DNA of 64,000 bases from NCBI RefSeq assembly GCF_002954225.1, contig NZ_PPTH01000014.1:62001-126000 (forward strand), read 5' to 3'. Positions 42,352 through 50,167 of this stretch are shown piece by piece. The notes below the pieces were generated by a model. The model saw only the letters and a program-made list of their open reading frames with translations. It made no database searches and was not told where the DNA came from. Position 1 is the stretch's first letter, and each line of letters opens with the position of its first letter. Both the position numbers and the translations under genes were made by a program. The stretch is from Arthrobacter ruber. GTDB lineage: Bacteria > Actinomycetota > Actinomycetes > Actinomycetales > Micrococcaceae.

Positions 42352-43866
42352 TCAGCGCTGAACGATGTCGGCGTCACCGTCGAGGGTGAAGTGCGTCCAG
42401 CGACCGCCGAGCATCGTTGCCGCAACATCGAACGACCGCAGCTGATCATCGGTGGCGACGAGCGGATCCGTGTCCGTCACGACGAGGTCGGCAACGGACC
42501 CCATCCGGAGCGTCGTGCGCCCGTTGGTCGACGCCGCAAGAGCGACCGACGCCAGCACGCGTTGCTCGGCGTGCCAGGGTTCCCGACCGTCCCGTGCACG
42601 GGAGATGGCGGCGGCCATCGAGACCCATGGGTCGAGTGGCGCGACCGGCGCATCCGAACCGAGCGTGATCCTCGCACCCGCGGTCACCAGGCTCGCGAAG
42701 GCGAAGGCCCGGTGCGTCCGCCCTGCCCAGAAACGGTCCGCGACGTCGCGATCGTCCATCGCGTGCTCCGGCTGGACACTGGCGACGACGCCGAGACGTG
42801 CGAACCGCTCGAAATCGGCCTCATGGACGAGCTGGGCGTGCTCGATACTGCCGCCGCAGCCCACCTCCTCGAACGCATCGAGCGCGAGGGTGTTGGCCGC
42901 GTCGCCGATCGCATGGACCGCCGGCACGAGGCCTGCCGACGACGCGCGGCGGAGGTGCCCGACGAGCTGATCCGGATCGACCGTCAGGATGCCCTGCCCC
43001 TCGTGGGCGTCCTCGAGTCCGGGGTACGGATCGTGGCAGTACGCCGTCCGGGTGTTCAGCGACCCGTCCGTGATGATCTTGAACGGACCCATCGTCACCA
43101 GGCCGTCGGTACCCTCGATGACGTCCCCGCTGCGCAGGCCCCTCGCTATGACGGCCTCGAGATCGTGCGGGTACACGCCGGCGCGGACCCTCAGGCCGCG
43201 CGTACCGCCGGTGACGCGTCGCGCCCACCGGTCGAGTGAGAGCGTCATCTCGAGGTCGACGATACCGACGACACCACGGGCGGCCGCGGCATCGACCGCT
43301 TCTGCCACCCATCCGTCGAGCTGCTCCTCAGGTACCGCACTGACCCGCACGTTGACGTCGAACGCGGCCTGCTCACGCAGCAACCCCGTCGGGTGGCCTG
43401 CGTGCCCGTGCTGCAGGAGGGCGCTCGTGTTGAGCCAGGCCGCGTGCAGGTCCTTGCTGACGAGGACGACGGGCACATCGGCACTGATGGCGTCGAGCAG
43501 TTCCCGCGTCGGGGCGTCCGGCCACAGGCCGTCCTGGAAGCCGTAGCCGATCAGCGGCTGACCCGTCTCAGGCGGCTTCGCCTGCAGGCGCTGTTCGACG
43601 AGGAACGTGACCCCGGCAGCCGAGGTGGCCGAGGACAGGTCGAGGCGCTGGCGCGTGAGGGCCCACTGGTCCATATGGACGTGGGAGTCCCAGAGCCCCG
43701 GCGCCACCCATCGCCCACCCAGATCGAGCTGCCGGGCTCCTCCGGCATCGAGACCTGCACCGACCGCCGTGACGATCCCGTCCTCCACGAGGACATCGAG
43801 TGGCTCAGCCGATCCCCCGACGAGCCGCGCGGAGCGGAGCAGGACATCGCCCATCTCGCCCGTCAT
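42352..43866 (-). CDS. YtcJ-like amidohydrolase (Amidohydrolase_3)
   Basis: 504 residues, ATG 43866 (ATG 43854 in frame). Metal-binding HVHMD in WDSHVHMDQWAL, GLVTMGPFKIITDGSLNTRT (the YtcJ family signature with Lys), HAIGDAANTLALDAFE, SIEHAQLVHE and GSDAPVAPLDPW. Family members hydrolyse N-acyl, formamide or imidazolone-type substrates. It overlaps the stop of the upstream paiB-like gene by four bases. Note the HxHxD motif lacks nothing essential, so activity is likely. Confidence 0.9.
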   Translation of the reverse strand: MTGEMGDVLLRSARLVGGSAEPLDVLVEDGIVTAVGAGLDAGGARQLDLGGRWVAPGLWDSHVHMDQWALTRQRLDLSSATSAAGVTFLVEQRLQAKPPETGQPLIGYGFQDGLWPDAPTRELLDAISADVPVVLVSKDLHAAWLNTSALLQHGHAGHPTGLLREQAAFDVNVRVSAVPEEQLDGWVAEAVDAAAARGVVGIVDLEMTLSLDRWARRVTGGTRGLRVRAGVYPHDLEAVIARGLRSGDVIEGTDGLVTMGPFKIITDGSLNTRTAYCHDPYPGLEDAHEGQGILTVDPDQLVGHLRRASSAGLVPAVHAIGDAANTLALDAFEEVGCGGSIEHAQLVHEADFERFARLGVVASVQPEHAMDDRDVADRFWAGRTHRAFAFASLVTAGARITLGSDAPVAPLDPWVSMAAAISRARDGREPWHAEQRVLASVALAASTNGRTTLRMGSVADLVVTDTDPLVATDDQLRSFDVAATMLGGRWTHFTLDGDADIVQR

Positions 43867-44480
43867 GCGTCGTGTACCCGCCGCATCTCCCGGGCGAGGG
43901 CAGGATTCGCGTAGTGCTCACCGTGCTCGAGTTCGTCCACGATCCTGTCGACCACTGCGGGGGCCTTGTTCTGGCTGAGCTTGAGTCGCGCATCGAAGCG
44001 GGTGACGCGCAGGCGGATGCCCACCGTTCCCCGGGCCACGCGGCGTGATCCTTCGGGGTCCAGGGTCAGGGAGCTCGGCTCCGGCATGACGTGTTCGAAA
44101 TGATCCACCAGCTTCCCGAGCACCCGGAAGTTCTCCTCGTCGGACAGGATCTCCGGCCTCCCATACAGGTGCGCGGTGACGTGGTTCCACGTCGGGATGA
44201 TCTGGTCGTCGGGGTACCAGCCGGGCGAAATGTAGCCGTGCGGCCCCTGCACGATCAGCAGCACCTCGTGGTCACCGAGTTCGTGCAGCTGCTCGTCGGG
44301 GCGGCCGACATGGCTGACGATACTGATGCTGTCGTCGGGCGTCTCTTCGAGCACCACCGGATAGTGGGATGCCACGAGTCCACCGGCGGGTGAGGACACG
44401 ATCGTCGCCCAAGGATTCTCGCGGATGAGTCTCTTGACCTCGCCGACGTCGGACAGGACGAAATGTGGCGTGTGGCGCAT
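43863..44480 (-). CDS. PaiB-like FMN-binding protein
   Basis: 205 residues from ATG 44480 (GTG 44504 is an alternative). PaiB family: RHTPHFVLSD, then LVASHYPVVLE, VSHVGRPDEQ, YISPGWYPDDQIIPTWNHVT (the strongest signature) and a C-terminal LSQNKAPAVVDRIV, like the LSQNK of the flavin-reductase-like split barrel. Named after a Bacillus negative regulator of sporulation and protease genes, but most members look like flavin-binding enzymes. Forms an overlapping pair with the amidohydrolase gene. Confidence 0.9.
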   Translation of the reverse strand: MRHTPHFVLSDVGEVKRLIRENPWATIVSSPAGGLVASHYPVVLEETPDDSISIVSHVGRPDEQLHELGDHEVLLIVQGPHGYISPGWYPDDQIIPTWNHVTAHLYGRPEILSDEENFRVLGKLVDHFEHVMPEPSSLTLDPEGSRRVARGTVGIRLRVTRFDARLKLSQNKAPAVVDRIVDELEHGEHYANPALAREMRRVHDA

Positions 44481-44568
44481 GCCAGCCACTCTGTCATACC
44501 CCACTGGCTCGATGAGAGAGGGACGTCCGCGCGGAGCCCTGGAGCACGTGAGGCTTCAGCAGATACGA

Positions 44569-44657
44569 CGGCGGCGGGGCAGCCACCTGCGTGACTGCCC
44601 CGCCGTCGCCTGGGCGATACCGGCTAGGAAGGCCGGTCCTTCCGGGCCGGCCTTCCT
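44569..44657 (-). terminator. Two tandem hairpins after hxlA
   Basis: First encountered on the minus strand is AGGAAGGCCGG/CCGGCCTTCCT (44626-44636 with 44647-44657). Next is a 14-base stem with one mismatch (44569-44582 with 44595-44608). Together they should end the hxl operon before the paiB-like gene; neither has a U tract. Confidence 0.7.
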
Positions 44658-44686
44658 GGTCGTGCGCTGTTGCCCGGCGGGTAATG

Positions 44687-45310
44687 TCAGCCGATGGCGT
44701 CGCGCAGGTCCTTCGCGGCCTGGGCGGGATCGTCAGCACTGTAGATGCCACCGCCGACCACGGCGACGTCGGCGCCCGATGCCTGCACGTCCTTGAGGGA
44801 GGCGAGCTTCACGCCGCCGGCGACCGAGAAGGCGACACCCGACTCCTTGCCGGCGGTGAGCAGGGTGTTGAGGTCGTAGCCCTCCTGCGCCTGCTCGTCG
44901 AGGCCGGCGTGGAACTCGACGAACTCGGCGCCCAGGGCGGTGACCTCCTTGGCGCGTGCTGCCTTGTCGTCGACCCCGATGAGGTCGACGACGACGCCCT
45001 TGCCGTGGGCCTTCCCGGCCTTGATGGCCCCGGAGATGGTGGAATCATCCGCGACGCCGAGCACGGTCACGAGATCCGCGCCGGCCTTGAAGGCGACGTC
45101 GGCTTCGAGCTCGCCGGCATCCATGGTCTTGAGGTCGGCGAAGACGATCTTGTCCGGGTGGGCTTCCTTGATGGCAGTCACGGCGGACAGACCCGCGTTC
45201 TTGACCAGCGGAGTGCCGAGTTCGATGATGTCGACGTACTCGGCGACCTTCCCGGAGAGCTCGAGGGCGTCTTCGACGGTCAGTACGTCCATGGCGAGTT
45301 GCAGTTTCAC
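44687..45310 (-). CDS. hxlA: 3-hexulose-6-phosphate synthase
   Basis: 207 residues from GTG 45310 (AAAGGACACC upstream). KLQLAMDVLTVEDALELSGK, DIIELGTPLVKNAG, FADLKTMDAGELEA and VDLIGVDDKAARAK match HPS of the orotidine-decarboxylase superfamily, with the Asp-x-Lys-x-x-Asp metal/substrate motif in DLKTMD. It condenses formaldehyde with ribulose 5-phosphate. In a non-methylotroph this is formaldehyde detoxification, or pentose supply in reverse. Follows hxlB by 46 bases. Confidence 0.95.
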   Translation of the reverse strand: MKLQLAMDVLTVEDALELSGKVAEYVDIIELGTPLVKNAGLSAVTAIKEAHPDKIVFADLKTMDAGELEADVAFKAGADLVTVLGVADDSTISGAIKAGKAHGKGVVVDLIGVDDKAARAKEVTALGAEFVEFHAGLDEQAQEGYDLNTLLTAGKESGVAFSVAGGVKLASLKDVQASGADVAVVGGGIYSADDPAQAAKDLRDAIG

Positions 45311-45356
45311 GAGGTGTCCTTTGCTGGGTGGAATCGGTGGATGGGTGCGGCGCGCG

Positions 45357-45932
45357 CTATTCGAGATTCGCGTGTCGCGGCCACAGGTCTTCGGCGGGGG
45401 TGCCGTCGGTCTGCCAGAGGGTATGGAAGACGGCGTCGAGCACCAGGAGCAGGGACTGCTCGAAAAGGCTCCCCGAGTACTGGCGCGATGCCGTCCCGCG
45501 GTGGTCGGTCTTCTGGGCTGCGGGGATGACGACCACGCAGTCCGCGAGGTTCGCGAGCTTCGAGGTGCCATCAGTGGTCAGGGCCGCCACGCGCGCTCCG
45601 ACATCGGCTGCTGTCCCGGCTGCGGCGACCGCGCCCGTCGTCGTGCCTGAACCGGACGCGACGAGGAGCAGGTCGCCGTCGCCGATGGCTGGCGTCGTCG
45701 TCTCACCCACGACGTGGACTGTCAGGCCCAGGTGCATGAGGCGCATGGCGTGCATGCGCAGGGCGAGCCCGCTGCGTCCTCCCCCGGTGACGAACACGCG
45801 TCCGGCCTGCTGGAGCTCCGTGACGAGTGCGGCGAGCTGGTCGTCCTGCAGGCCTTCCGCTGCGCCGACCAGTTCCTGGTGGAGCAGGTGCAGGCTGGCG
45901 GGCACCGAGGGGTCCTCGGGTGCTTCGGTCAT
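45357..45932 (-). CDS. hxlB: 6-phospho-3-hexuloisomerase
   Basis: 191 residues. SIS-domain protein: RVFVTGGGRSGLALRMHAMR and LLLVASGSGTTTGAVAAA are the phosphosugar-binding loops; RGTASRQYSGSLFEQSLLLV is the C-terminal PHI signature. It converts hexulose 6-phosphate to fructose 6-phosphate, the step after HxlA. GGCAGGAGCACCTG precedes the ATG. First gene of the operon; the isomerase-before-synthase order is the less common one. Confidence 0.94.
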   Translation of the reverse strand: MTEAPEDPSVPASLHLLHQELVGAAEGLQDDQLAALVTELQQAGRVFVTGGGRSGLALRMHAMRLMHLGLTVHVVGETTTPAIGDGDLLLVASGSGTTTGAVAAAGTAADVGARVAALTTDGTSKLANLADCVVVIPAAQKTDHRGTASRQYSGSLFEQSLLLVLDAVFHTLWQTDGTPAEDLWPRHANLE

Positions 45933-46017
45933 CAGGTGCTCCTGCCGTTCGGGGTTGGTCCGGACTCCAGTCCATCACCCCCGGGATGCCCGTCAGGGCA
46001 CGAGCCCTACCCCGCTG

Positions 46018-46027
46018 AACCTAGGTT
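46018..46027. promoter_or_regulatory. AACCTAGGTT palindrome upstream of hxlB
   Basis: A 10-base perfect palindrome about 85 bases before the hxlB ATG, in the 134-base gap after the XRE gene. A candidate operator for formaldehyde-responsive control; the binding protein is not known. Confidence 0.35.
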
Positions 46028-46066
46028 GCGCAGGGCTAGCCGGATCCGTGAACCATGCCACAGGTG

Positions 46067-46927
46067 TCAGGCGTGAGCCGGGGACGACGTCGTCGATCGG
46101 GCCAGGCGCGCGAGCGCGGCTTCGCTGCTGGAGCCCGGCGCCCCGTAGTAGGTGCAGACGCTCTGGTCCGCCTCACCCGGGACGAGGAGCGTCTGGTAGT
46201 GCAGCACGAACTCGCCGACTACCGGGTGGTTGAAGCGGATCTCGCCCTGGTCCTTCTCGTGGACGTTCTGGTCGTCCCAGAAGCGGGTGAAGTCGGGGCA
46301 GCCCTCACGGAGGTCGGTAATGAGTTCGGCGAGCCGCCGGTCGTCCGGGAAGCGTCCGACGTCGAGGTGGAGCATCGCGGTGGTCTGCTCGCTGACCTGT
46401 TCCCAGTCCTGGTAGAGCTCCCGGGCCTTCGGATCCAGCAGGATGAAGCGCGCGTAGTTGCGATGGGTGGCCGGCAGCGCCTCGAAGTCCGTCATGAGCG
46501 CCCGTGCCAGGCGGTTGCTGGCGAGCACGTCCGTGCGACGGCCGAGGATGATCGCGGGAACCGACTCCATGACGGACAGCAGGTCGTAGAGTCCGGGCCG
46601 TACGCGCTGCGGCTCGTACGTGGGCGTGTGGTGGGGCGTCGGGGTGCCGCAGAGGTTCAGGAGGTGGTTCCGTTCCACCGTGTCGAGCCGGAGGGCCTGG
46701 GCGATGGAGTCGATGATCTCGAGGGACACCGCGCCGCCGCGGCCCTGCTCGATCCGCATGTAGTAGTCGGGGCTCATCCCCGCGAGCCGCGCCACCTCCT
46801 CCCGGCGGAGACCGGGCACGCGGCGCACCCTACCGTCGAACGGCGCACCGAGGTCGGCGGGTGAAAGCCGTGCGCGTCGCGAGCGCAGGAATGCTGAGAT
46901 CTCTGCGGCCCGGTCCATGGTTTCCAT
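46067..46927 (-). CDS. XRE regulator with MmyB-like ligand-binding domain
   Basis: 286 residues from ATG 46927 (ATG 46918 in frame). Helix-turn-helix in RRVPGLRREEVARLAGMSPDYYMRIEQGRG (about residues 35-65), followed by LNLCGTPTP and the MmyB PAS-like domain (PAIILGRRTDVLASNRLARAL, FILLDPKARELYQDWE, GEIRFNHPVVGEFVLHYQTL). This domain binds fatty-acid-like ligands in the founding structure. Same strand as the hxl genes; control of neighbouring genes is possible but unproven. Confidence 0.9.
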   Translation of the reverse strand: METMDRAAEISAFLRSRRARLSPADLGAPFDGRVRRVPGLRREEVARLAGMSPDYYMRIEQGRGGAVSLEIIDSIAQALRLDTVERNHLLNLCGTPTPHHTPTYEPQRVRPGLYDLLSVMESVPAIILGRRTDVLASNRLARALMTDFEALPATHRNYARFILLDPKARELYQDWEQVSEQTTAMLHLDVGRFPDDRRLAELITDLREGCPDFTRFWDDQNVHEKDQGEIRFNHPVVGEFVLHYQTLLVPGEADQSVCTYYGAPGSSSEAALARLARSTTSSPAHA

Positions 46928-47067
46928 TCTGCCGTACCTGATCGCGCTCTACAGGGCGGCCCGGGGTGGACGCCGGCGGAATCAGGTTCAGCAACTGCTG
47001 GCGTTCAGGCGAGGTCGAAGTCTTTCACCCGCTTCGCGCACAGCACCTCCGTGTCGTGTGCGCTCCG

Positions 47068-48336
47068 TCAGCCTTCGCAGCCCACTCCGTCGCCGTCGCC
47101 GTCGAACTTCGCCTGGAACCCGGGCGTGCCCGCGTAGATTGGTGCTGCTCCCGCAGCACGCACCGCGGCGCAGTTCGCGTAGGACGCCCCGGGAGCTACC
47201 GGCGCCACCGCAGCCGGTGCGACCGGAGCTGGTGCTGGTGCAACCGGAGCGGGAGCGACGACGGGCGGTGCGACCGGTTCCGGCACGACAGGAGCCGGAG
47301 CCGGAGCAGGCGGGGCAGGAGCGACAGGCACGACCGGCGCCGCCTCCTCGACCGGTTCAGCCGGCGCCGCGACGGAGGGGGCCATCTGGTTGGTCGGGGC
47401 GAGAATGCCGTTGCAGTCGGACAGGATGGTTGCCATGGCGTCGTGCTCGGCCTGCGTGACCCACAGGGTGTAGGTGGCCTTGACCGAGATCTGCCGCGCA
47501 ACGTAGTCACAGCGGTAACCCTTGTTCGGCGGCAGCCAGGTGGCGGCGTCGCCGTCGCCCTTCTGCTGGTTGGTAGGCCCGTCGGTGGACTGCAGGTTCA
47601 GCGGATCGTTGGCGAATGCGATGCGCTGGTCACGGGTCAACTGCTGGGCACCCTTCTGCCATGCGTCGGAGAGTGCGACGACGTGGTCGATCTGGACGTC
47701 GCTGCTCGTCGCCTGGCCGCGCAGGAACGGGATGACCGTGCCGGTGTACGGGTCGTCGAGCACTCCCGACTGCACCTTGCAGGGCACGGAGTTGGCGTGG
47801 ACGATCTCCGTCAGGTCGCGGTTCAGCATGTCGTTCCGGGTATCGCACCCGTTGCGGTCGACGTCGACCCAGGCCTGCCCGAACTGCTCGCGGTCGTATC
47901 CGGTCTTCGGCGCGCGGCCCTTGATGGGCAGCGTCTCCAGCACGGCGAGCGCTGTTGTGTTGAAGGCCGGCTGGTCCGACGGCGCTCGGGGCGTGCCTGT
48001 CACCTCGGTGGAGGTCTCGGAGTCGAGCGGCGCGACGTCCGACGGCGTGGGGCTCGAGGTCGGGCTCGGCGTCGGTGTCGGCGTGGGCTCGGCCGACTCG
48101 GCGGTCTGCTCAGCGACCGCTGTCGGCACCGTGTCCGATGCCGGTGCGATCGCGCATCCGGCGAGCATGGCGACGACGGCGGCACCTACGGTGATCGCGC
48201 CGGCCCTGCGGCCTCCGAAGCGTGCCCATGACGGTCTGTTGGTCTGGAGCGTGTAGAGACCGGTGAAGAGCGCGAACGTGGCGGCCATGATGAGCCCACC
48301 GCCGATACCGCCGGTAATGAGGCCGATGACGACCAA
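47068..48336 (-). CDS. Membrane-anchored GmrSD-type HNH nuclease with excalibur domain
   Basis: 422 residues from TTG 48336. Two hydrophobic segments (LITGGIGGGLIMAATFALFT, then ITVGAAVVAMLAGC) and a Thr/Ser/Pro linker lead to an HNH (DUF1524) domain: YDREQFGQAWVDVDRNGCDTRNDML, VQIDHVVALSDAW with the HNH His, and FANDPLNLQ, TNQQKGDGDAATW. A Pro/Ala/Val-rich region follows, then a C-terminal excalibur motif (FDGDGDGVGCEG). This is a surface nuclease of the type common in Gram-positives. Coding-like sequence extends upstream of TTG (SSPIKPNVRTSTAIVAGSAL) without ATG/GTG, so the true start may be earlier. Confidence 0.85.
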   Translation of the reverse strand: MVVIGLITGGIGGGLIMAATFALFTGLYTLQTNRPSWARFGGRRAGAITVGAAVVAMLAGCAIAPASDTVPTAVAEQTAESAEPTPTPTPSPTSSPTPSDVAPLDSETSTEVTGTPRAPSDQPAFNTTALAVLETLPIKGRAPKTGYDREQFGQAWVDVDRNGCDTRNDMLNRDLTEIVHANSVPCKVQSGVLDDPYTGTVIPFLRGQATSSDVQIDHVVALSDAWQKGAQQLTRDQRIAFANDPLNLQSTDGPTNQQKGDGDAATWLPPNKGYRCDYVARQISVKATYTLWVTQAEHDAMATILSDCNGILAPTNQMAPSVAAPAEPVEEAAPVVPVAPAPPAPAPAPVVPEPVAPPVVAPAPVAPAPAPVAPAAVAPVAPGASYANCAAVRAAGAAPIYAGTPGFQAKFDGDGDGVGCEG

Positions 48337-48867
48337 GAACAGGGCAGATCCGGCGACGATGGCCGTCGAGGTGCGTACGTTCGGTTTGATCGGCGATGAC
48401 GTGTTTCGGCCAGGCGGGCGCGGAGAAGAACTGATTGAAACTCCCGGGAGTGGCGACTACGTCGGATGGTCAGACGTACATCGTGATGAGACAGATGCTC
48501 GAAGAATACAGGGCGCGTCAGTAGCATGCCGCCAAGAGCCCTGCGATACCAAGTCTCGTATGTGGAGATCTTTTGAGAAGGACCGCGGACTGGTCTGGCA
48601 AGCGGTGGTTCCGCCGACCAACGGCCTCCAAGCTCAGTTTTAGCGCAGGCTATTCCGGATTCACCTATCTGACGCCCAAGTGAACGGGTCTGGCCAAGAC
48701 CTCAATCGGCTGCAGGTCATAGGAAATTGAGAATCTGCAGCTTCGAGCAGTCCGAGTCCCAGTTCGCGACACGGTGAGTGAAGGTATAAATATGTGCTAG
48801 TAATGAGATGTTATTCGCCTCGGCAACAACTCGTTGCGGGCACCTCGCATCATCTCAAGGGGAACAA
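48337..48867. other. 531-base low-GC gap between divergent excalibur genes
   Basis: No convincing gene. The left 120 bases hold a reading frame continuous with the HNH gene. A 12-base perfect palindrome ACTCCCGGGAGT sits at 48440-48451. The right part is relatively AT-rich; TATAAA at 48785-48790, with TTCGCG 16 bases before it, is a weak promoter candidate for the excalibur gene at 48868. The rest shows no repeats or homology that I recognise. Confidence 0.5.
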
Positions 48868-49290
48868 TTGAAGAAGAGCACCGCCTCACTCACGCTCGCT
48901 GCTGTCGCCGGTCTGACCGTGCTGTCCGCGACGCCCGCCGTGGCCGCACCATTCCAGAACTGCGAACAGGCCCGAGCCGCTGGTCAGGTCAACATCCCGA
49001 TCGGTTCGCCGTTCTACAACCCGAGTTCCGACCGGGACAACGACGGCATCGCCTGCGAGGAGGGCGATCCCGCAAGCGTCCCGGTCGCCATCGACCCGGC
49101 CCCGACCACGACCGTTGCTCCTGTGACGCAGGGGCCCCAGGTTGCACAGATGCCCGTCGGCGGCGCCTCGACTGGCGTTGCTCAGGACACCACCGACAAC
49201 ACCGCTGCTCTCGCCCTCGGCGCCGGCTTCGTTCTTGCAGCAGTAGCCGGCGGCGCCTTCGTGGTCCGTCGTCGCACCGTCCAGGCATAG
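48868..49290 (+). CDS. Secreted excalibur protein with C-terminal sorting-like tail
   Basis: 140 residues from TTG 48868, with an excellent AAGGGGAAC site. Signal peptide (LTLAAVAGLTVLSATPAVA), then an excalibur calcium-binding motif (FQNCEQARAAG...YNPSSDRDNDGIACEEGD). The tail has MPVGGASTGVAQ, a hydrophobic helix (LALGAGFVLAAVAGGAFVV) and RRRTVQA, the order of a cell-wall sorting signal, but without LPXTG. A sortase gene starts 39 bases downstream. I infer that this protein is its substrate. Confidence 0.85.
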   Translation: MKKSTASLTLAAVAGLTVLSATPAVAAPFQNCEQARAAGQVNIPIGSPFYNPSSDRDNDGIACEEGDPASVPVAIDPAPTTTVAPVTQGPQVAQMPVGGASTGVAQDTTDNTAALALGAGFVLAAVAGGAFVVRRRTVQA

Positions 49291-49329
49291 TCGACCTCGC
49301 ACACTGAACCGATCAGAATCTCCGGACAC

Positions 49330-49980
49330 ATGATGGGTTCCCTTCGGGATCGCCGCAGAAGCGTTGTCGCTTCTGCGGCGATCCTCGTCGCTCTGCTCAC
49401 CGGTTGTGCTGGACCAGCAGCCGATGTCTCGAGCGCTCAACCCCTCCCTTCGGCGAGTGCATCAGCCACCCGGAGCGCAGCAGCTCCTCCGGCGGAAGTT
49501 CCAGCCGTCGGGCTAGAGGTCCTACCCGCCTCCACGCCGGTGTCCCTCAGCATCCCGTCGACCGATACGAGCACGGAACTCATATCGCTCGGGCTGCAGA
49601 ACGACCGCACGCTCGAAGTCCCTCCTGAGGACCCGGGAGCGCCTGCCGGTTGGTACAACCTCTCCCCGACGCCGGGGGAACGTGGACCGGCAGTGCTACT
49701 GGGCCACGTGAACGCAACCGGCGGTGGCCCCGGCGTTTTTGCCAAGTTGCGTGAGTTGAAGGTCGGCGACACCATCGAAGTCACACGCGAGGACGGTTCC
49801 ACCGCCACCTTCGAATTCCAGCGCGGCGAACAGTATGAAAAGGACACCTTTCCCACGCAGGAGGTCTATGGCAACACCGAGGGTGCCGAACTCCGCATGA
49901 TCACCTGCGACGGCTTCGATCTGGAGACCGGCTTGTTCGACGACAATTACGTCGTCTACGCGAGCCTCCGCACGACGTAG
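49330..49980 (+). CDS. Class F sortase
   Basis: 216 residues, start ATG 49330 or 49333. Lipoprotein-like signal (LVALLTGCAG) rather than a plain anchor. Catalytic residues: His in PAVLLGHVNATGGGPGVF, Cys in LRMITCDGFD (TLxTC-type) and a C-terminal Arg in VYASLRTT. GNATGGGPG-like loops and VGDTIEVTREDGS are typical of class F sortases of actinobacteria. It would link a protein to the wall. Adjacent to its likely substrate at 48868. Confidence 0.9.
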   Translation: MMGSLRDRRRSVVASAAILVALLTGCAGPAADVSSAQPLPSASASATRSAAAPPAEVPAVGLEVLPASTPVSLSIPSTDTSTELISLGLQNDRTLEVPPEDPGAPAGWYNLSPTPGERGPAVLLGHVNATGGGPGVFAKLRELKVGDTIEVTREDGSTATFEFQRGEQYEKDTFPTQEVYGNTEGAELRMITCDGFDLETGLFDDNYVVYASLRTT

Positions 49981-50167
49981 GTCTTTTCTCAAGGCGGGGA
50001 GCATTCCGCACAGGTTCGTCATCTCAGATGCAGCTGCCTTGTGGCAGGTGCCTCCCAACAGGGCACTACACACTCAGCATGACAATTGGCATTCGCGGTG
50101 TTGATCGCCGCAGTGCAGTTCGCCTCACCGCTACACCATTCACACTCATATCTGCAGAAGAAGACCG

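Noticed and set aside
47170-47340. Repeat-like Pro/Ala/Val coding tract
   Set aside because: Ordinary low-complexity linker of the HNH-excalibur protein.
48263-48643. A 126-residue plus-strand frame in the low-GC gap
   Set aside because: Its first part is antisense to the HNH gene and the rest has no coding pattern or ribosome site.
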